Shown: positions 15,419-24,700, counted from the first letter of the stretch. The stretch is DNA of 48,106 nt from an uncultured Lachnospiraceae bacterium (GCA_910578845.1 CAJTSL010000027.1:1-48106), one strand, 5' to 3'. The notes: generated by a model not told the origin, from the sequence alone. Made by a program: numbers and translations.

Positions 15419-15865
15419 ATGGTACGGGTAATGACGATAGAAGATTATGATAAGGTGTACCGCCTCTGGACGTCGATCAAAGGATTCGGCATCCGTAGCG
15501 TGGATGATTCGAGAGACGGCGTGGAAGCTTTTCTAAGAAGGAATCCGACAAGCAGCGTAGTCGCGGAGGAAGATGGTGAAATCGTGGGATCTATTCTCTG
15601 CGGGCATGACGGAAGAAGAGGCTGCCTTTACCATGTCTGTGTAGCAAAGGATTATAGAATGCGCGGTATTGGTAAGGAAATGGTTGTTTTCTGCATGAAT
15701 GCGCTAAAGGCGGAACATATCAACAAGGTTTCCCTGATCGCTTTTACGAAAAATGATATCGGCAATGCTTTTTGGAAGCAAATTGGCTGGACAAAAAGGG
15801 AAGATTTGAATTATTATGATTTTACATTGAATGAAGATAATATTACGGCGTTTATTACGGAATGA
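15419..15865 (+). CDS. GNAT acetyltransferase in the arg cluster
   Basis: A 148-residue GNAT protein. VVAEEDGEIVGSILCGHDGRRGCLYHVCVAKDYRMRGIGKEMV (residues about 43-85) includes the acetyl-CoA pyrophosphate loop YRMRGIGK; NKVSLIAFTKNDIGNAFWKQIGW follows. Its position directly before argJ, with the stop overlapping an upstream in-frame ATG of argJ, suggests a role in making N-acetylglutamate, as a stand-alone synthase or helper to ArgJ, but the sequence alone does not fix the substrate. AAGGAG lies 13 bases before ATG 15419; ATG 15431 is an alternative start. Confidence 0.85.
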   Translation: MVRVMTIEDYDKVYRLWTSIKGFGIRSVDDSRDGVEAFLRRNPTSSVVAEEDGEIVGSILCGHDGRRGCLYHVCVAKDYRMRGIGKEMVVFCMNALKAEHINKVSLIAFTKNDIGNAFWKQIGWTKREDLNYYDFTLNEDNITAFITE

Positions 15866-15894
15866 AAGTAAAACCAAAAGGAGCGGATGAGATC

Positions 15895-17118
15895 ATGGAT
15901 ATCATACAAGGCGGTGTAACCGCGGCGAAAGGATTTGAGGCGGCAGGTGTAGAGGCCGCTATTAAATATCAGAACAGGAAGGATATGGCGTTAATCTACA
16001 GCGAGGCGCCATGCAAAGCAGCGGGTGTCTTCACGAGCAATATGGTCAAAGCGGCGCCAGTGCTTTGGGATAAAGAAGTTGTGGCACATTCTCCTGCGGT
16101 GCATGCCGTTGTTGTCAACGCGGGCATTGCCAATGCCTGTACCGGGAAGGAAGGATATGAATGCTGTAAAAAGACAGCCAAAGCGGCGGCTGAGTGCCTG
16201 CAGATATCCGAGGATGCGGTGCTTGTGGCCTCTACCGGCGTGATTGGCATGCAGCTTCCGGTAGATAAGATTGCAGCGGGCGTAAGGCAGCTTGCAGAGA
16301 AGAAAAAGGATACGACGGAGGCGGGGCAAGAGGCTGCGGAAGCCATTATGACGACCGATACGGTATCGAAACAAGTAGCGGTGACGATTGAGGCAGGCGG
16401 CAAGACAGTGACGATTGGCGGTATGTGCAAAGGCTCTGGCATGATCCATCCGAATATGTGTACCATGCTTGCGTTCATCACATCCGATATTGCGATTTCC
16501 AAAGAATTGTTGCAGGAAGCCTTGAGTGAAGATGTCAAAGATACTTTCAATATGATATCGGTAGACGGGGATACATCGACAAACGATACGCTTGTTATTC
16601 TAACAAACGGCTTGGCAGGGAATCCGGAAATAACTTCCAAGAACGAGGATTATGATAAATTTAGAGAAGCGCTCAACTACATTAATACGACGCTGGCGAA
16701 GAAAATGGCGGGCGATGGCGAAGGGGCAACGGCTTTGTTCGAAGCGAAGGTCATCCATGCGAAGACGAAAGAAGACGCACGGGTCTTAAGCCGCAGCGTG
16801 ATCAGCTCTAATCTGACCAAGGCTGCTATTTTCGGACATGATGCGAACCTGGGCAGGGCATTTTGCGCGCTTGGCTATTCGGGAGTGGAATTTGATGCGG
16901 GCCTGGTAGACCTGTATCTGGAGAATGACGAAAAGAGCCTGCCTGTTTTCCAAAACGGCATGATGATAGACTACAGCGAAGAGGAAGCAACGAAGATCCT
17001 TTCTTCGCCGGAGGTCAGGATCCTCGCGGATATGAAGTGTGGCAGCGCCGAGGCTTCGGCATGGGGTTGCGACCTTACCTTTGATTATGTTAAAATCAAT
17101 GCTGATTACCGCAGTTAG
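15895..17118 (+). CDS. argJ: Bifunctional ornithine acetyltransferase / N-acetylglutamate synthase
   Basis: ArgJ moves the acetyl group from N-acetylornithine to glutamate, making the pathway cyclic. The precursor cuts itself before a Thr in a GMIHPNMATML-type motif. Here the motif is GSGMIHPNMCTML with Thr190, so Cys replaces the usual Ala at the cut site. APCKAAGVFTSN near the N-terminus and GHDANLGRAFCALGYSG near the C-terminus fit the family. I chose ATG 15895 (407 residues) because AAAAGGAG lies at 15876-15883; ATG 15862 overlaps the GNAT stop and adds 11 residues. Confidence 0.96.
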   Translation: MDIIQGGVTAAKGFEAAGVEAAIKYQNRKDMALIYSEAPCKAAGVFTSNMVKAAPVLWDKEVVAHSPAVHAVVVNAGIANACTGKEGYECCKKTAKAAAECLQISEDAVLVASTGVIGMQLPVDKIAAGVRQLAEKKKDTTEAGQEAAEAIMTTDTVSKQVAVTIEAGGKTVTIGGMCKGSGMIHPNMCTMLAFITSDIAISKELLQEALSEDVKDTFNMISVDGDTSTNDTLVILTNGLAGNPEITSKNEDYDKFREALNYINTTLAKKMAGDGEGATALFEAKVIHAKTKEDARVLSRSVISSNLTKAAIFGHDANLGRAFCALGYSGVEFDAGLVDLYLENDEKSLPVFQNGMMIDYSEEEATKILSSPEVRILADMKCGSAEASAWGCDLTFDYVKINADYRS

Positions 17119-17207
17119 GCGGCGTATGGCAAATAACAGGCCTGGCGTATTAAGTCCAATTAAGAGGTGCAGATTAAAAGATGGCGGAATGGGAGGAAAA
17201 GGAACTG

Positions 17208-18119
17208 ATGGCTATGGAAAATGATATGAATACCATCTTATCAAAAGCGGAAGTATTAATTGAGGCGCTTCCGTATATTCAGAAGTTCAACAGGAAATAT
17301 ATTGTAGTAAAATATGGCGGCAGCGCTATGAGCAACGAAGAGCTGCAAAAGAATGTCATCAAAGACGTGACGCTTTTGAAGCTTGTCGGATTTAAGCCCA
17401 TCATCGTTCACGGCGGTGGTAAAGAAATCAGCCGTTGGGTCGGCAAAGTCGGTAAAGAGGCGGAATTTATAAACGGCCTTCGCGTAACGGACGCAGAGAC
17501 GATGGAAATAGCGGAAATGGTGCTCAATAAAGTCAACAAAAGCCTGGTTTCCATGGTACAGGAGCTTGGTGTGAAGGCTGTGGGCATCAGTGGCAAGGAC
17601 GGCGGGCTATTGAAGGTTGAGAAGAAATATGCCGACGGGCAAGACATTGGTTTCGTCGGGGATATTACGCAGGTAAACCCGAAGGTATTATTTGATCTGA
17701 TTGAGAAAGACTTCCTGCCTATTGTGGCGCCAATTGGAATGGACGAGCATTTCATGACCTACAATATCAATGCAGACGATGCGGCATGTGCCGTAGCAAA
17801 AGCGGTAGGAGCCGAGAAGCTTGCGTTCCTGACCGATATTGAAGGCCTATATAAGGATATTCATGATAAGTCGTCCTTTATATCCAGGATTTCTGCATCC
17901 CAGGCGGATAAGCTGATTGAGGAAGGATTCATCGGTGGCGGCATGCTGCCGAAACTGAACAATTGTACAAGCGCGATCAAGAACGGCGTCAACCGTGTAC
18001 ATATCTTAGACGGCAGGATTCCGCACTGTCTGCTGCTAGAGATTTTCACTAAGAAGGGTATCGGCACGGCAATCGTGAAGGATGAAGACATTGACAATAT
18101 GGACCAGGAAGCTTTTTAG
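17208..18119 (+). CDS. argB: Acetylglutamate kinase
   Basis: This amino-acid kinase phosphorylates N-acetylglutamate and is often the arginine-inhibited step. YIVVKYGGSAM (phosphate loop), PIIVHGGGKEISRW, NADDAACAVAKAVGAEKLAFLTDIEGLYKD and GGMLPKLNNC are diagnostic. The N-terminal helix ILSKAEVLIEALPYIQKFNRKYI is the extension found in arginine-sensitive hexameric enzymes, so feedback inhibition is likely. The start is uncertain: ATG 17181, 17208 and 17214 are in frame. I prefer 17208 because of the GGGAGG...AAGGA just upstream; all lie before the conserved region. Confidence 0.96.
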   Translation: MAMENDMNTILSKAEVLIEALPYIQKFNRKYIVVKYGGSAMSNEELQKNVIKDVTLLKLVGFKPIIVHGGGKEISRWVGKVGKEAEFINGLRVTDAETMEIAEMVLNKVNKSLVSMVQELGVKAVGISGKDGGLLKVEKKYADGQDIGFVGDITQVNPKVLFDLIEKDFLPIVAPIGMDEHFMTYNINADDAACAVAKAVGAEKLAFLTDIEGLYKDIHDKSSFISRISASQADKLIEEGFIGGGMLPKLNNCTSAIKNGVNRVHILDGRIPHCLLLEIFTKKGIGTAIVKDEDIDNMDQEAF

Positions 18120-18202
18120 CGCAAGATATAAGAGCTAAAAGAGGGCAACAAACAGGTAAGTTGAAAGAGAAATAAATGATAGGGAAAGGTGTGGGTGCTA
18201 AC

Positions 18203-19390
18203 ATGGACATGCAAGGATATATTGAAGAAGCAGAAGCGGCGCTACTGCATACGTATAACCGTTATCAGGTTGTCTTTGATAAGGGCGAGGGCGTTTATCT
18301 ATATGACATAGAAGGGAAGAAATACCTTGATTTCGTATCCGGCATTGCCGTCTTTGCGCTAGGATATCGGAATAAAGAGTATAATGATGCCTTAAAGGCA
18401 CAGATAGATAAGCTTATCCATACATCGAATTATTATTATAATGTGCCGGCAATAGAAGCAGCGAAGAAATTGAAGGAAATATCCGGGATGGACAGGGTGT
18501 TTTTCACCAACAGCGGTGCGGAAGCGATCGAGGGAGCCATCAAAGCAGCCAGAAAGTATGCCTATTTAAAAGACGGCACGACAGACCATGAGATCATTGC
18601 GATGGAACATTCTTTCCACGGCAGGACAATGGGCGCTCTTTCCGTTACGGGAAATCCGCATTATAGAGAAGCGTTCGAGCCGATGATCGGCAATATCCGG
18701 TTCGCAAAACTGAATGATTTCGACAGTGTCCTGGAGCATGTAAATGAAAAAACATGTGCTATTTTATTTGAGACGGTACAAGGAGAGGGCGGTATTTATC
18801 CTGCAACAGAGGATTTCATGCAAAAAGTAAAAAAACTTTGTGAAGAAAAGGACATCCTTCTCATCCTTGATGAAATCCAGTGTGGCATGGGCAGGACAGG
18901 ATATATGTACGCGTGGCAGCGTTTCGGCATCAAACCGGACATTATGACGACGGCGAAAGCACTTGGCTGTGGTGTTCCGGTGGGAGCTTTCCTGATGACG
19001 GAGAAAGTCGGCGCCAATTCGCTGGCAGCGGGAGACCATGGGACAACGTACGGTGGCAATCCGCTTGCCGCTGCGGCGATCTGTAAAGTCCTTGAACTGT
19101 TTGAGAAAGAGAATGTGCTTGCCAATGTCAGGGAAGTAGGTGTGTATCTGGAAGAACAGCTTGATGCGCTTGTGGCGGAATATGATTGCATCGAGACAAG
19201 GCGTGGGATTGGCTTATTACAAGGGCTTGTTTTCAAAGAGCCCGTTGGGGACATCATTAAAAAGGCAATGGAGAAAGGCTTAGTATTAATCAATGCCGGC
19301 AGTAATATTATCCGTTTCGTGCCACCGTTAATCATTTCGAAACAGAATGTGGATGAGATGATCTCTATATTGAAACAGACGCTAGTGTGA
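18203..19390 (+). CDS. argD: Acetylornithine aminotransferase
   Basis: This PLP enzyme converts N-acetylglutamate semialdehyde to N-acetylornithine. VFFTNSGAEAIEGAIKAARKYA, EHSFHGRTMGALSVTG, LILDEIQCGMGRTGYMYA and TTAKALGCGVPVGAF (PLP lysine in the last) are class III aminotransferase landmarks. The protein has 395 residues from ATG 18203; in-frame ATG 18176 is possible, and neither has an ideal ribosome binding site. It is the last gene of the argC-GNAT-argJ-argB-argD set, leaving argF and argH for other loci. Confidence 0.95.
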   Translation: MDMQGYIEEAEAALLHTYNRYQVVFDKGEGVYLYDIEGKKYLDFVSGIAVFALGYRNKEYNDALKAQIDKLIHTSNYYYNVPAIEAAKKLKEISGMDRVFFTNSGAEAIEGAIKAARKYAYLKDGTTDHEIIAMEHSFHGRTMGALSVTGNPHYREAFEPMIGNIRFAKLNDFDSVLEHVNEKTCAILFETVQGEGGIYPATEDFMQKVKKLCEEKDILLILDEIQCGMGRTGYMYAWQRFGIKPDIMTTAKALGCGVPVGAFLMTEKVGANSLAAGDHGTTYGGNPLAAAAICKVLELFEKENVLANVREVGVYLEEQLDALVAEYDCIETRRGIGLLQGLVFKEPVGDIIKKAMEKGLVLINAGSNIIRFVPPLIISKQNVDEMISILKQTLV

Positions 19391-19402
19391 GAACGGCTAT
19401 GC

Positions 19403-19454
19403 AGAGCAGGGATTTGAGGCAAAGGCTAGGCAGAGCAGACAGAGCAGGGATTTG
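19403..19454 (+). repeat. Short direct repeats in the argD-SBP gap
   Basis: The gap contains GCAGAGCAG and CAGAGCAGGGATTTG words repeated in tandem, the latter beginning near 19401 and 19440. It looks like local duplication with no evident function. Confidence 0.4.
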
Positions 19455-19478
19455 TGAGAAAGACAGGAGAAGATAGCA

Positions 19479-21005
19479 GTGACTTTGAAAAAGAGAGTTA
19501 TCGCAGTTTTATTAATAACATGTGTAATTGGAGGCATCTATGCGTTAACGAAGACCGGGCTGATTTTTCACCAGCCAGAGGAAAGCAAAGAGGCGGATGA
19601 ATCCCTTTTCGGCGGGCAGCGGGAAACGTTATACTTGTGGTATACGGACGAGGCGCTATCAGACTATTTAAACAGTGTTGCGGTCTCTTATAATGATTAT
19701 CAGGAAGACGCACGTATCATTCCTGTCTATACGCCCGGTTCGGAATATCTAGAAACCATTAACCAGGCATCCTTACAGTCTGAGGAAGTGCCGGATTTAT
19801 ACATTGTAGGGAACGATTCCTTAGAAAAGGCTTATCTTGCAGGGCTTGCTTCGGAAATCAGGATACCACAGGAAGCTTCGGGACTGGAAAGTAATTTCCC
19901 GGAATCGTCCATCCATGCGGTGACTTACCATGACAAACAGATCGGATATCCGTTTTATTTTGAAACCAGTTCCTTTCTCTACAATAAGACATACTTAGAA
20001 GATTTTGCGCGTGCGCAGATACAGGCGCAGATGGATGAAGAAGCGGCACAGGAGGCGGAAGCGCAGTTAGCGCAGAATGGGCCGGTAGAGGGAGCGCAGG
20101 AGCCATCGGAGAATGGGGAAGAAGGCACATTGCAATTGGATGAGGCGGCTGTTGCGGCAATGGTAGAAGAGACGCTTCCGAAGACAATAGACGATATCCT
20201 TGCTTTTGCAGATGTGTATGACGCACCGGAACAGGTAGAGGCGATTTTTAAGTGGGATGTATCCGATATTTTTTATAATTATTTCTTCGTTGGGAATTAT
20301 ATTGATGTAGGCGGCAGCGCAGGAGATCAGGACGATTCCATTGATATCTATAATGAAAACGCGATTCGCTGTATGAGAGTGTATCAGGACTTGAACCAGT
20401 TCTTCTCTATTGATACCGAAGAGATTAGTTATGCAGGCATCTTGCAGGATTTCATAGATGGCAAGATTCTCTATACGGTCGTGACGACAGATGCGCTAGC
20501 GAAAATAGAGGCGGCGAAGGAAAACGGAGAGTTTGTATATGAGTATGGGACGTCCCTGATACCGGATGTCAATGAAGAGCTGATTTCGAGGTCTTTGTCT
20601 ATTACCCAGTGTATCGTAGTCAACGGTTATTCCACGCATAAGGATATGGCGAATGACTTTGCTGTTTATTTAGCCTGTCAGAATGCAGACCATCTCTACG
20701 ACAGGACAGGCAAGGTGCCGGCGCTTACAGGTGCGGACATTACCAATTGGAATGCCGAAGCGTTCGTGAAGGAATATGAGAAGTCCATTCCACACCCGAA
20801 GATGATAGAGACAAGCAATTTCTGGGTAGAATTAGAGATTGCTTTTGCCAGGATCTGGGGGAGCGATGATGCAAATGCAGAGCTAAAAGCACTTTCAGAG
20901 AAAATCATGACACAGATAACAGGCGATATTTATACGGAGGAATATATAGACGTCCCGGAAGATGTGCCGGAAGAAGAGGAAGAAGTGGAAGTAGAAGAAG
21001 AGTAG
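19479..21005 (+). CDS. Membrane-anchored extracellular solute-binding protein
   Basis: A 508-residue protein with a single N-terminal hydrophobic segment (VIAVLLITCVIGGIYAL) and no good lipobox, followed by a MalE-like fold: LYLWYTDEALSDYLNSVAVSYNDYQ, EVPDLYIVGNDSLEKAYLAG, GYPFYFETSSFLYNKTYL and AVYLACQNADHLYDRTGKVPA. An Ala/Glu/Gln-rich stretch (about residues 182-230) interrupts the domain. The last 15 residues are almost all Glu, Val and Asp. No permease or ATPase genes are adjacent, so it is an orphan binding protein or has a non-transport role. GTG 19479 follows AGGAGA at 19465-19470. Confidence 0.82.
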   Translation: MTLKKRVIAVLLITCVIGGIYALTKTGLIFHQPEESKEADESLFGGQRETLYLWYTDEALSDYLNSVAVSYNDYQEDARIIPVYTPGSEYLETINQASLQSEEVPDLYIVGNDSLEKAYLAGLASEIRIPQEASGLESNFPESSIHAVTYHDKQIGYPFYFETSSFLYNKTYLEDFARAQIQAQMDEEAAQEAEAQLAQNGPVEGAQEPSENGEEGTLQLDEAAVAAMVEETLPKTIDDILAFADVYDAPEQVEAIFKWDVSDIFYNYFFVGNYIDVGGSAGDQDDSIDIYNENAIRCMRVYQDLNQFFSIDTEEISYAGILQDFIDGKILYTVVTTDALAKIEAAKENGEFVYEYGTSLIPDVNEELISRSLSITQCIVVNGYSTHKDMANDFAVYLACQNADHLYDRTGKVPALTGADITNWNAEAFVKEYEKSIPHPKMIETSNFWVELEIAFARIWGSDDANAELKALSEKIMTQITGDIYTEEYIDVPEDVPEEEEEVEVEEE

Positions 21006-21045
21006 TGCGCTCCTATGTATATTTCTTATGATAAAGGATATGATA

Positions 21046-21078
21046 ATACAAGACGGTTTGTGGCTGTCTTGTATTTTT
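21046..21078 (+). terminator. Terminator after the solute-binding protein gene
   Basis: ATACAAGAC (21046-21054) pairs with GTCTTGTAT (21066-21074), followed by a T-run to 21078. Confidence 0.88.
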
Positions 21079-21144
21079 ACTTTAAACTTTAAATAGGAAA
21101 TGATACGGCTGTGTCGTAAGATACAGAAATGCAGGAGGGTTATT

Positions 21145-21576
21145 ATGTTTGGTTTTTTCATAGCGCTATTATCCGGTGCCCTTATGAGCATCCAGGGAGT
21201 CTTCAATACACAGGTCACGAAGTCATCTACAATCTGGGTGGCGAATGCCTTTGTCCAGTGTACGGCCTTGCTCGTCTGCTTAGGAGCGTGGCTGATCAGC
21301 GACCGCTCGTCATTTGGCGCCCTTTTCAAAGTACAGCCTAAATATATGCTGCTTGGCGGGGCAATCGGTGCTTTTATCACTTATACGGTGATTAAGGCAA
21401 TGGAGATGCTAGGGCCTGCGAAATCAGTCATGCTAATCGTGATCTCGCAGCTCATTGTCGCTTATCTGATTGAGTTATTCGGCATGTTTGGGGTCGAAAA
21501 GCAGCCGTTAGAAGTGCGTAAGCTGACGGGAATGGGGATTGCCATTCTTGGAATTATCATTTTTAAGTGGACATAG
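21145..21576 (+). CDS. YdcZ/DUF606-type small DMT transporter
   Basis: The 143-residue protein has five hydrophobic segments and begins MFGFFIALLSGALMSIQGVFNTQVTK, typical of the DUF606 branch of the drug/metabolite transporter superfamily, with GGAIGAFITYTVIKAMEMLGPAKSVMLIVISQLI and a last GMGIAILGIIIFKW helix. It is one five-helix half, so it probably dimerises. The start at 21145 follows AGGAGG (21133-21138). It stands alone between a terminator and the com cluster. Substrate unknown. Confidence 0.88.
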   Translation: MFGFFIALLSGALMSIQGVFNTQVTKSSTIWVANAFVQCTALLVCLGAWLISDRSSFGALFKVQPKYMLLGGAIGAFITYTVIKAMEMLGPAKSVMLIVISQLIVAYLIELFGMFGVEKQPLEVRKLTGMGIAILGIIIFKWT

Positions 21577-21664
21577 TCCCAAATTTATTTTACAATAAAA
21601 ATACAGTGCATAGCGGGGACATCCTATCAGTTTTTCCTGGGATTGGAAAGGCGGAAAGGAGACT

Positions 21665-22456
21665 ATGCGCATCACGAAACGGATTAGGAATAGTAAAGTC
21701 AGGAGAAAAGTTTTTCTTCTGTTATTGCCCTTATTCGTCCTGACGGCTTGTACCGGTAAGGACGATATTGTGCTGGAATGGAGCGGGCAGGAGATACAGG
21801 GCAAGCAGGAGCCATCGGGTTCAGAGCCCGATGAGCGTTTGATAGGCGAAACGCCGGATAAGCAGGAAGCTTTGGAAGCAGGAAGCGTCATGGAAGGGGC
21901 AAATGCTACAGTTACAGAGCCGGAAGAATGTATGGCGCCTGCAACGGAGATTTATGTACATATCTGTGGCGCAGTAGAAGAGCCGGGCGTTTATGAGCTG
22001 GCAGCGGGCAGCAGGGTCTTTGAAGGAGTTGAAGCGGCAGGCGGGTTCCGGGAAGATGCTTGTGAGGATTTTATCAATTTGGCTCTGCTTTTACAGGATG
22101 GGCAACGGATCGTCATACCGACGGTGGAAGAAGCGGATGCTGCCAAGTCTGATGAGGCTTACAAGGAGAAGTGGCTCTCGGATGTTGGAGGGGCAGGACA
22201 ATCCACGGTAGCGCCAGAAGGCGCAGACAGTAGGAGAGAAGCAGGCTTTGCTGACGGGGGCGCACGGGTGGATATCAATCGGGCATCGGAGGCCGAACTG
22301 AGCAGCATTGATGGCATCGGAGCGGGCAAAGCGGCGGCAATTGTGCGCTATAGGCAGGAAAATGGCGCTTTTGCGACAATTGAAGATATTATGAATGTGA
22401 GCGGCATCAAAGAAGGGACTTTTGAGAAAATAAAAGATAAGATTACAGTCAATTAA
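21665..22456 (+). CDS. comEA: ComEA-like competence DNA-binding lipoprotein
   Basis: ComEA binds double-stranded DNA outside the membrane and passes it to the ComEC channel. The protein has a lipoprotein signal ending LTAC (Cys29), a low-complexity linker, an SLBB domain (TEIYVHICGAVEEPGVYELAAGSRVFE, residues about 97-123, through DGQRIVIP) and a C-terminal helix-hairpin-helix pair (VDINRASEAELSSIDGIGAGKAAAIVRYR, then IEDIMNVSGIKEGTFEKI). A lipid anchor instead of a transmembrane helix is a variation. It leads the cluster comEA-RR-HK-gerMN-comEC-holA, all on the plus strand. GGAAAGGAG precedes the ATG. Confidence 0.93.
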   Translation: MRITKRIRNSKVRRKVFLLLLPLFVLTACTGKDDIVLEWSGQEIQGKQEPSGSEPDERLIGETPDKQEALEAGSVMEGANATVTEPEECMAPATEIYVHICGAVEEPGVYELAAGSRVFEGVEAAGGFREDACEDFINLALLLQDGQRIVIPTVEEADAAKSDEAYKEKWLSDVGGAGQSTVAPEGADSRREAGFADGGARVDINRASEAELSSIDGIGAGKAAAIVRYRQENGAFATIEDIMNVSGIKEGTFEKIKDKITVN

Positions 22457-22486
22457 AATATATAAGGGGAAAGGTGCGGGAGTAAG

Positions 22487-23173
22487 ATGGCGAAAAGAGT
22501 GTTGGTTGTTGATGATGAGAAATTAATTGTAAAAGGCATCCGCTTTAGTCTGGAACAGGACGGCATGGAAGTTGATTGCGCTTATGATGGCGAGGAGGCT
22601 TTGAAACTTGCTAGAAGCGGTCAGTACGATATGATTTTGTTAGATGTCATGTTGCCAAAGATGAGCGGTTTTGAAGTATGCCAGCAGATCCGGGAATTTT
22701 CAAATGCTCCCATTGTGATGTTAACGGCAAAAGGGGAAGACATGGATAAGATCCTGGGCTTAGAATATGGCGCTGATGATTATATAACCAAACCATTTAA
22801 TATTCTGGAAGTAAAGGCAAGGATTAAAGCGATCATGCGCCGTACCGGCAGGAAAGCCGAAGAAAAGAATACAGTGCGCGTCATTGAAAACCGCAATATG
22901 AAATTAGACTGTGACGGCAGGAGGGTTTATATTGACGATAAGGAAATCAATTTGACAGCCAAAGAATTCGAAGTGTTGGAGTTACTGATGAAAAACCCGA
23001 ATAAAGTCTATAGCAGGGAAAACCTGTTGAATATTGTCTGGGGAAGCGATTACCCTGGCGATGTGCGTACAGTTGATGTACATATTAGAAGGCTTCGGGA
23101 GAAAATAGAGAAAACGCCGAGCGATCCGATATATGTGCATACGAAATGGGGAGTAGGTTATTACTTTGCTTAA
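22487..23173 (+). CDS. OmpR/PhoB-family response regulator
   Basis: The receiver domain has VVDDEK (Asp9, Asp10), the phospho-acceptor Asp53 in ILLDVMLPKMSGFEV, and switch residues in MLTAKGEDM and ITKPFN. A winged-helix DNA-binding domain follows (LTAKEFEVLELLMKNPNKVYSRENLL...VDVHIRRLREKI). The stop overlaps the sensor kinase start by 8 bases, so kinase and regulator are coupled. It lies between comEA and comEC. Whether it controls competence genes is unknown; it is also the only PhoB-type regulator in the window, and thus one candidate for the 11-bp repeats upstream of the ABC exporter. Confidence 0.96.
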   Translation: MAKRVLVVDDEKLIVKGIRFSLEQDGMEVDCAYDGEEALKLARSGQYDMILLDVMLPKMSGFEVCQQIREFSNAPIVMLTAKGEDMDKILGLEYGADDYITKPFNILEVKARIKAIMRRTGRKAEEKNTVRVIENRNMKLDCDGRRVYIDDKEINLTAKEFEVLELLMKNPNKVYSRENLLNIVWGSDYPGDVRTVDVHIRRLREKIEKTPSDPIYVHTKWGVGYYFA

Positions 23174-24638
23174 GTTAAATTTCAAAAAAACAAAATTTTT
23201 GCGTAGCTTGAAAACACGCCTTTTTCTTATTGTTTTTATGATCGGGCTGATACCTTGTATCGCTATGCGGTATGCGATTTTACAGAATTATGAGCAGCGT
23301 GCCGTAAGCGTGAAGACGTCCGAAGTGCAGGCACAGTTAAAGATCCTGGTCAATCATCTCATTACTTACGGCTATTTGCAGGATACATCCTCGGAGGTTA
23401 TCAATGCGGAGCTGAACCAGTTATCGAATCTTTATGACGGACGGGTTTTGATCGTCAATAATAACCTGAAGGTCGTTAAGGATACTTATGGGATCAGTGA
23501 GGGGAAGACAATCATTTCAGAGGAAGTGATCCGCTGCCTGAAAGGGGACAATATCAGTCGTTATGATTCTGATAACAGTTACATAGAGATCACCACGCCC
23601 ATCGTGAATGCGCCTGTGACAGAGAAAGCGGATGACATGCCAATGAAAGGCAACAAAGTAGATGGTGTGATGTTAACTAGTGTATCAACGGATACGATTA
23701 CGGTGACGCTAGAGATCTTAAGCAGGAAAGCAATGGTCGTAGAGGCATTGGTGGCCATTATCGTCTTCATTATGTCGCTGCTCATTTCTTATGCCCTTAT
23801 ACGTCCCTTTGAAAAAATAACAGATGCTCTTAGCCAGGTCAAGGAAGGATATTCGAACGATCCGATTTCCGTAACGGATTGCCTAGAGACAGAGCGGATC
23901 GGAGAAGCTTTCAATAAAGTATTAGGGCGCATGAAAGTGTTAGACGATTCCAGGCAGGAATTTGTATCGAACGTCTCTCATGAATTGAAAACGCCGATCA
24001 CATCTATTAAAGTATTGGCGGATTCTTTGCGTGGGCAAGAAGATGTCCCGATTGATCTGTATCGTGAATTCATGGAAGACATCGCAACGGAGATTGACAG
24101 GGAGAATGAGATCATTAATGATTTGCTGGCGCTGATTAAGATGGACAGGAGCGCTTCCGACCTGAACATTTCCCATGTAGACATCAATATGCTTGTCGAG
24201 CTGATCATGAGAAGGCTGCGGCCGATTGCAGAGAAGAGGGACATTGAGCTGGTTTATGAAAGCATTAGGCCTGTCACGGCGGCAGTGGATGAAGTGAAGA
24301 TGACGCTCGTGATAACGAATCTGATAGAAAATGCCATTAAGTATAATAAAGAGCATGGATGGGTCAAGGTAACGCTGGATGCTGATTACCAGTTTTTCTC
24401 TATCGAGGTAGCGGATTCCGGTATCGGCATCCCTGCGGATTCCGTAGAACATATTTATGAGCGTTTCTATCGTGTAGACAAGTCTCATTCCAAAGAAATC
24501 GATGGCACGGGCCTTGGCCTGGCAATTACGCGAAGCGCGATTTTGCTGCATAGAGGGTCTATCAGGGTAAGTAGCGAAGAAGGGGAGGGCACGACCTTTA
24601 CCGTGAAAATTCCGTTGACTTATATTTCGGTTTCTTAG
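23166..24638 (+). CDS. Sensor histidine kinase with extracellular domain
   Basis: The 490-residue kinase has two membrane helices (near residues 17-38 and 190-212) flanking a 150-residue outer domain of PAS/CACHE type (LSNLYDGRVLIVNNNLKVVKDTYG), then HAMP, HisKA with FVSNVSHELKTPITS (His272) and HATPase boxes NLIENAIKYN, DSGIGIP and GTGLGLAI. It resembles WalK/PhoR-type kinases. The start is TTG 23166, behind GGGGAG at 23148-23153 and overlapping the regulator stop. No ATG lies between this and the membrane helix in a good context. Confidence 0.95.
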   Translation: MLKLNFKKTKFLRSLKTRLFLIVFMIGLIPCIAMRYAILQNYEQRAVSVKTSEVQAQLKILVNHLITYGYLQDTSSEVINAELNQLSNLYDGRVLIVNNNLKVVKDTYGISEGKTIISEEVIRCLKGDNISRYDSDNSYIEITTPIVNAPVTEKADDMPMKGNKVDGVMLTSVSTDTITVTLEILSRKAMVVEALVAIIVFIMSLLISYALIRPFEKITDALSQVKEGYSNDPISVTDCLETERIGEAFNKVLGRMKVLDDSRQEFVSNVSHELKTPITSIKVLADSLRGQEDVPIDLYREFMEDIATEIDRENEIINDLLALIKMDRSASDLNISHVDINMLVELIMRRLRPIAEKRDIELVYESIRPVTAAVDEVKMTLVITNLIENAIKYNKEHGWVKVTLDADYQFFSIEVADSGIGIPADSVEHIYERFYRVDKSHSKEIDGTGLGLAITRSAILLHRGSIRVSSEEGEGTTFTVKIPLTYISVS

Positions 24639-24700
24639 AGTGGGAAACGTCTGTTTTTGTGTTCGGGTTTAGGCTGCCAATATGGGTATGGGAGATTGAT

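Noticed and set aside
15996..16640. A 214-codon minus-strand open frame opposite argJ
   Set aside because: It is a mirror of the argJ codon pattern, with no recognisable domain.
23940..24551. A 203-codon open frame on the minus strand inside the sensor kinase gene
   Set aside because: It lies entirely opposite a clear HisKA/HATPase gene, is rich in Arg, His and Gln from reversed codons and has no family resemblance or ribosome site.
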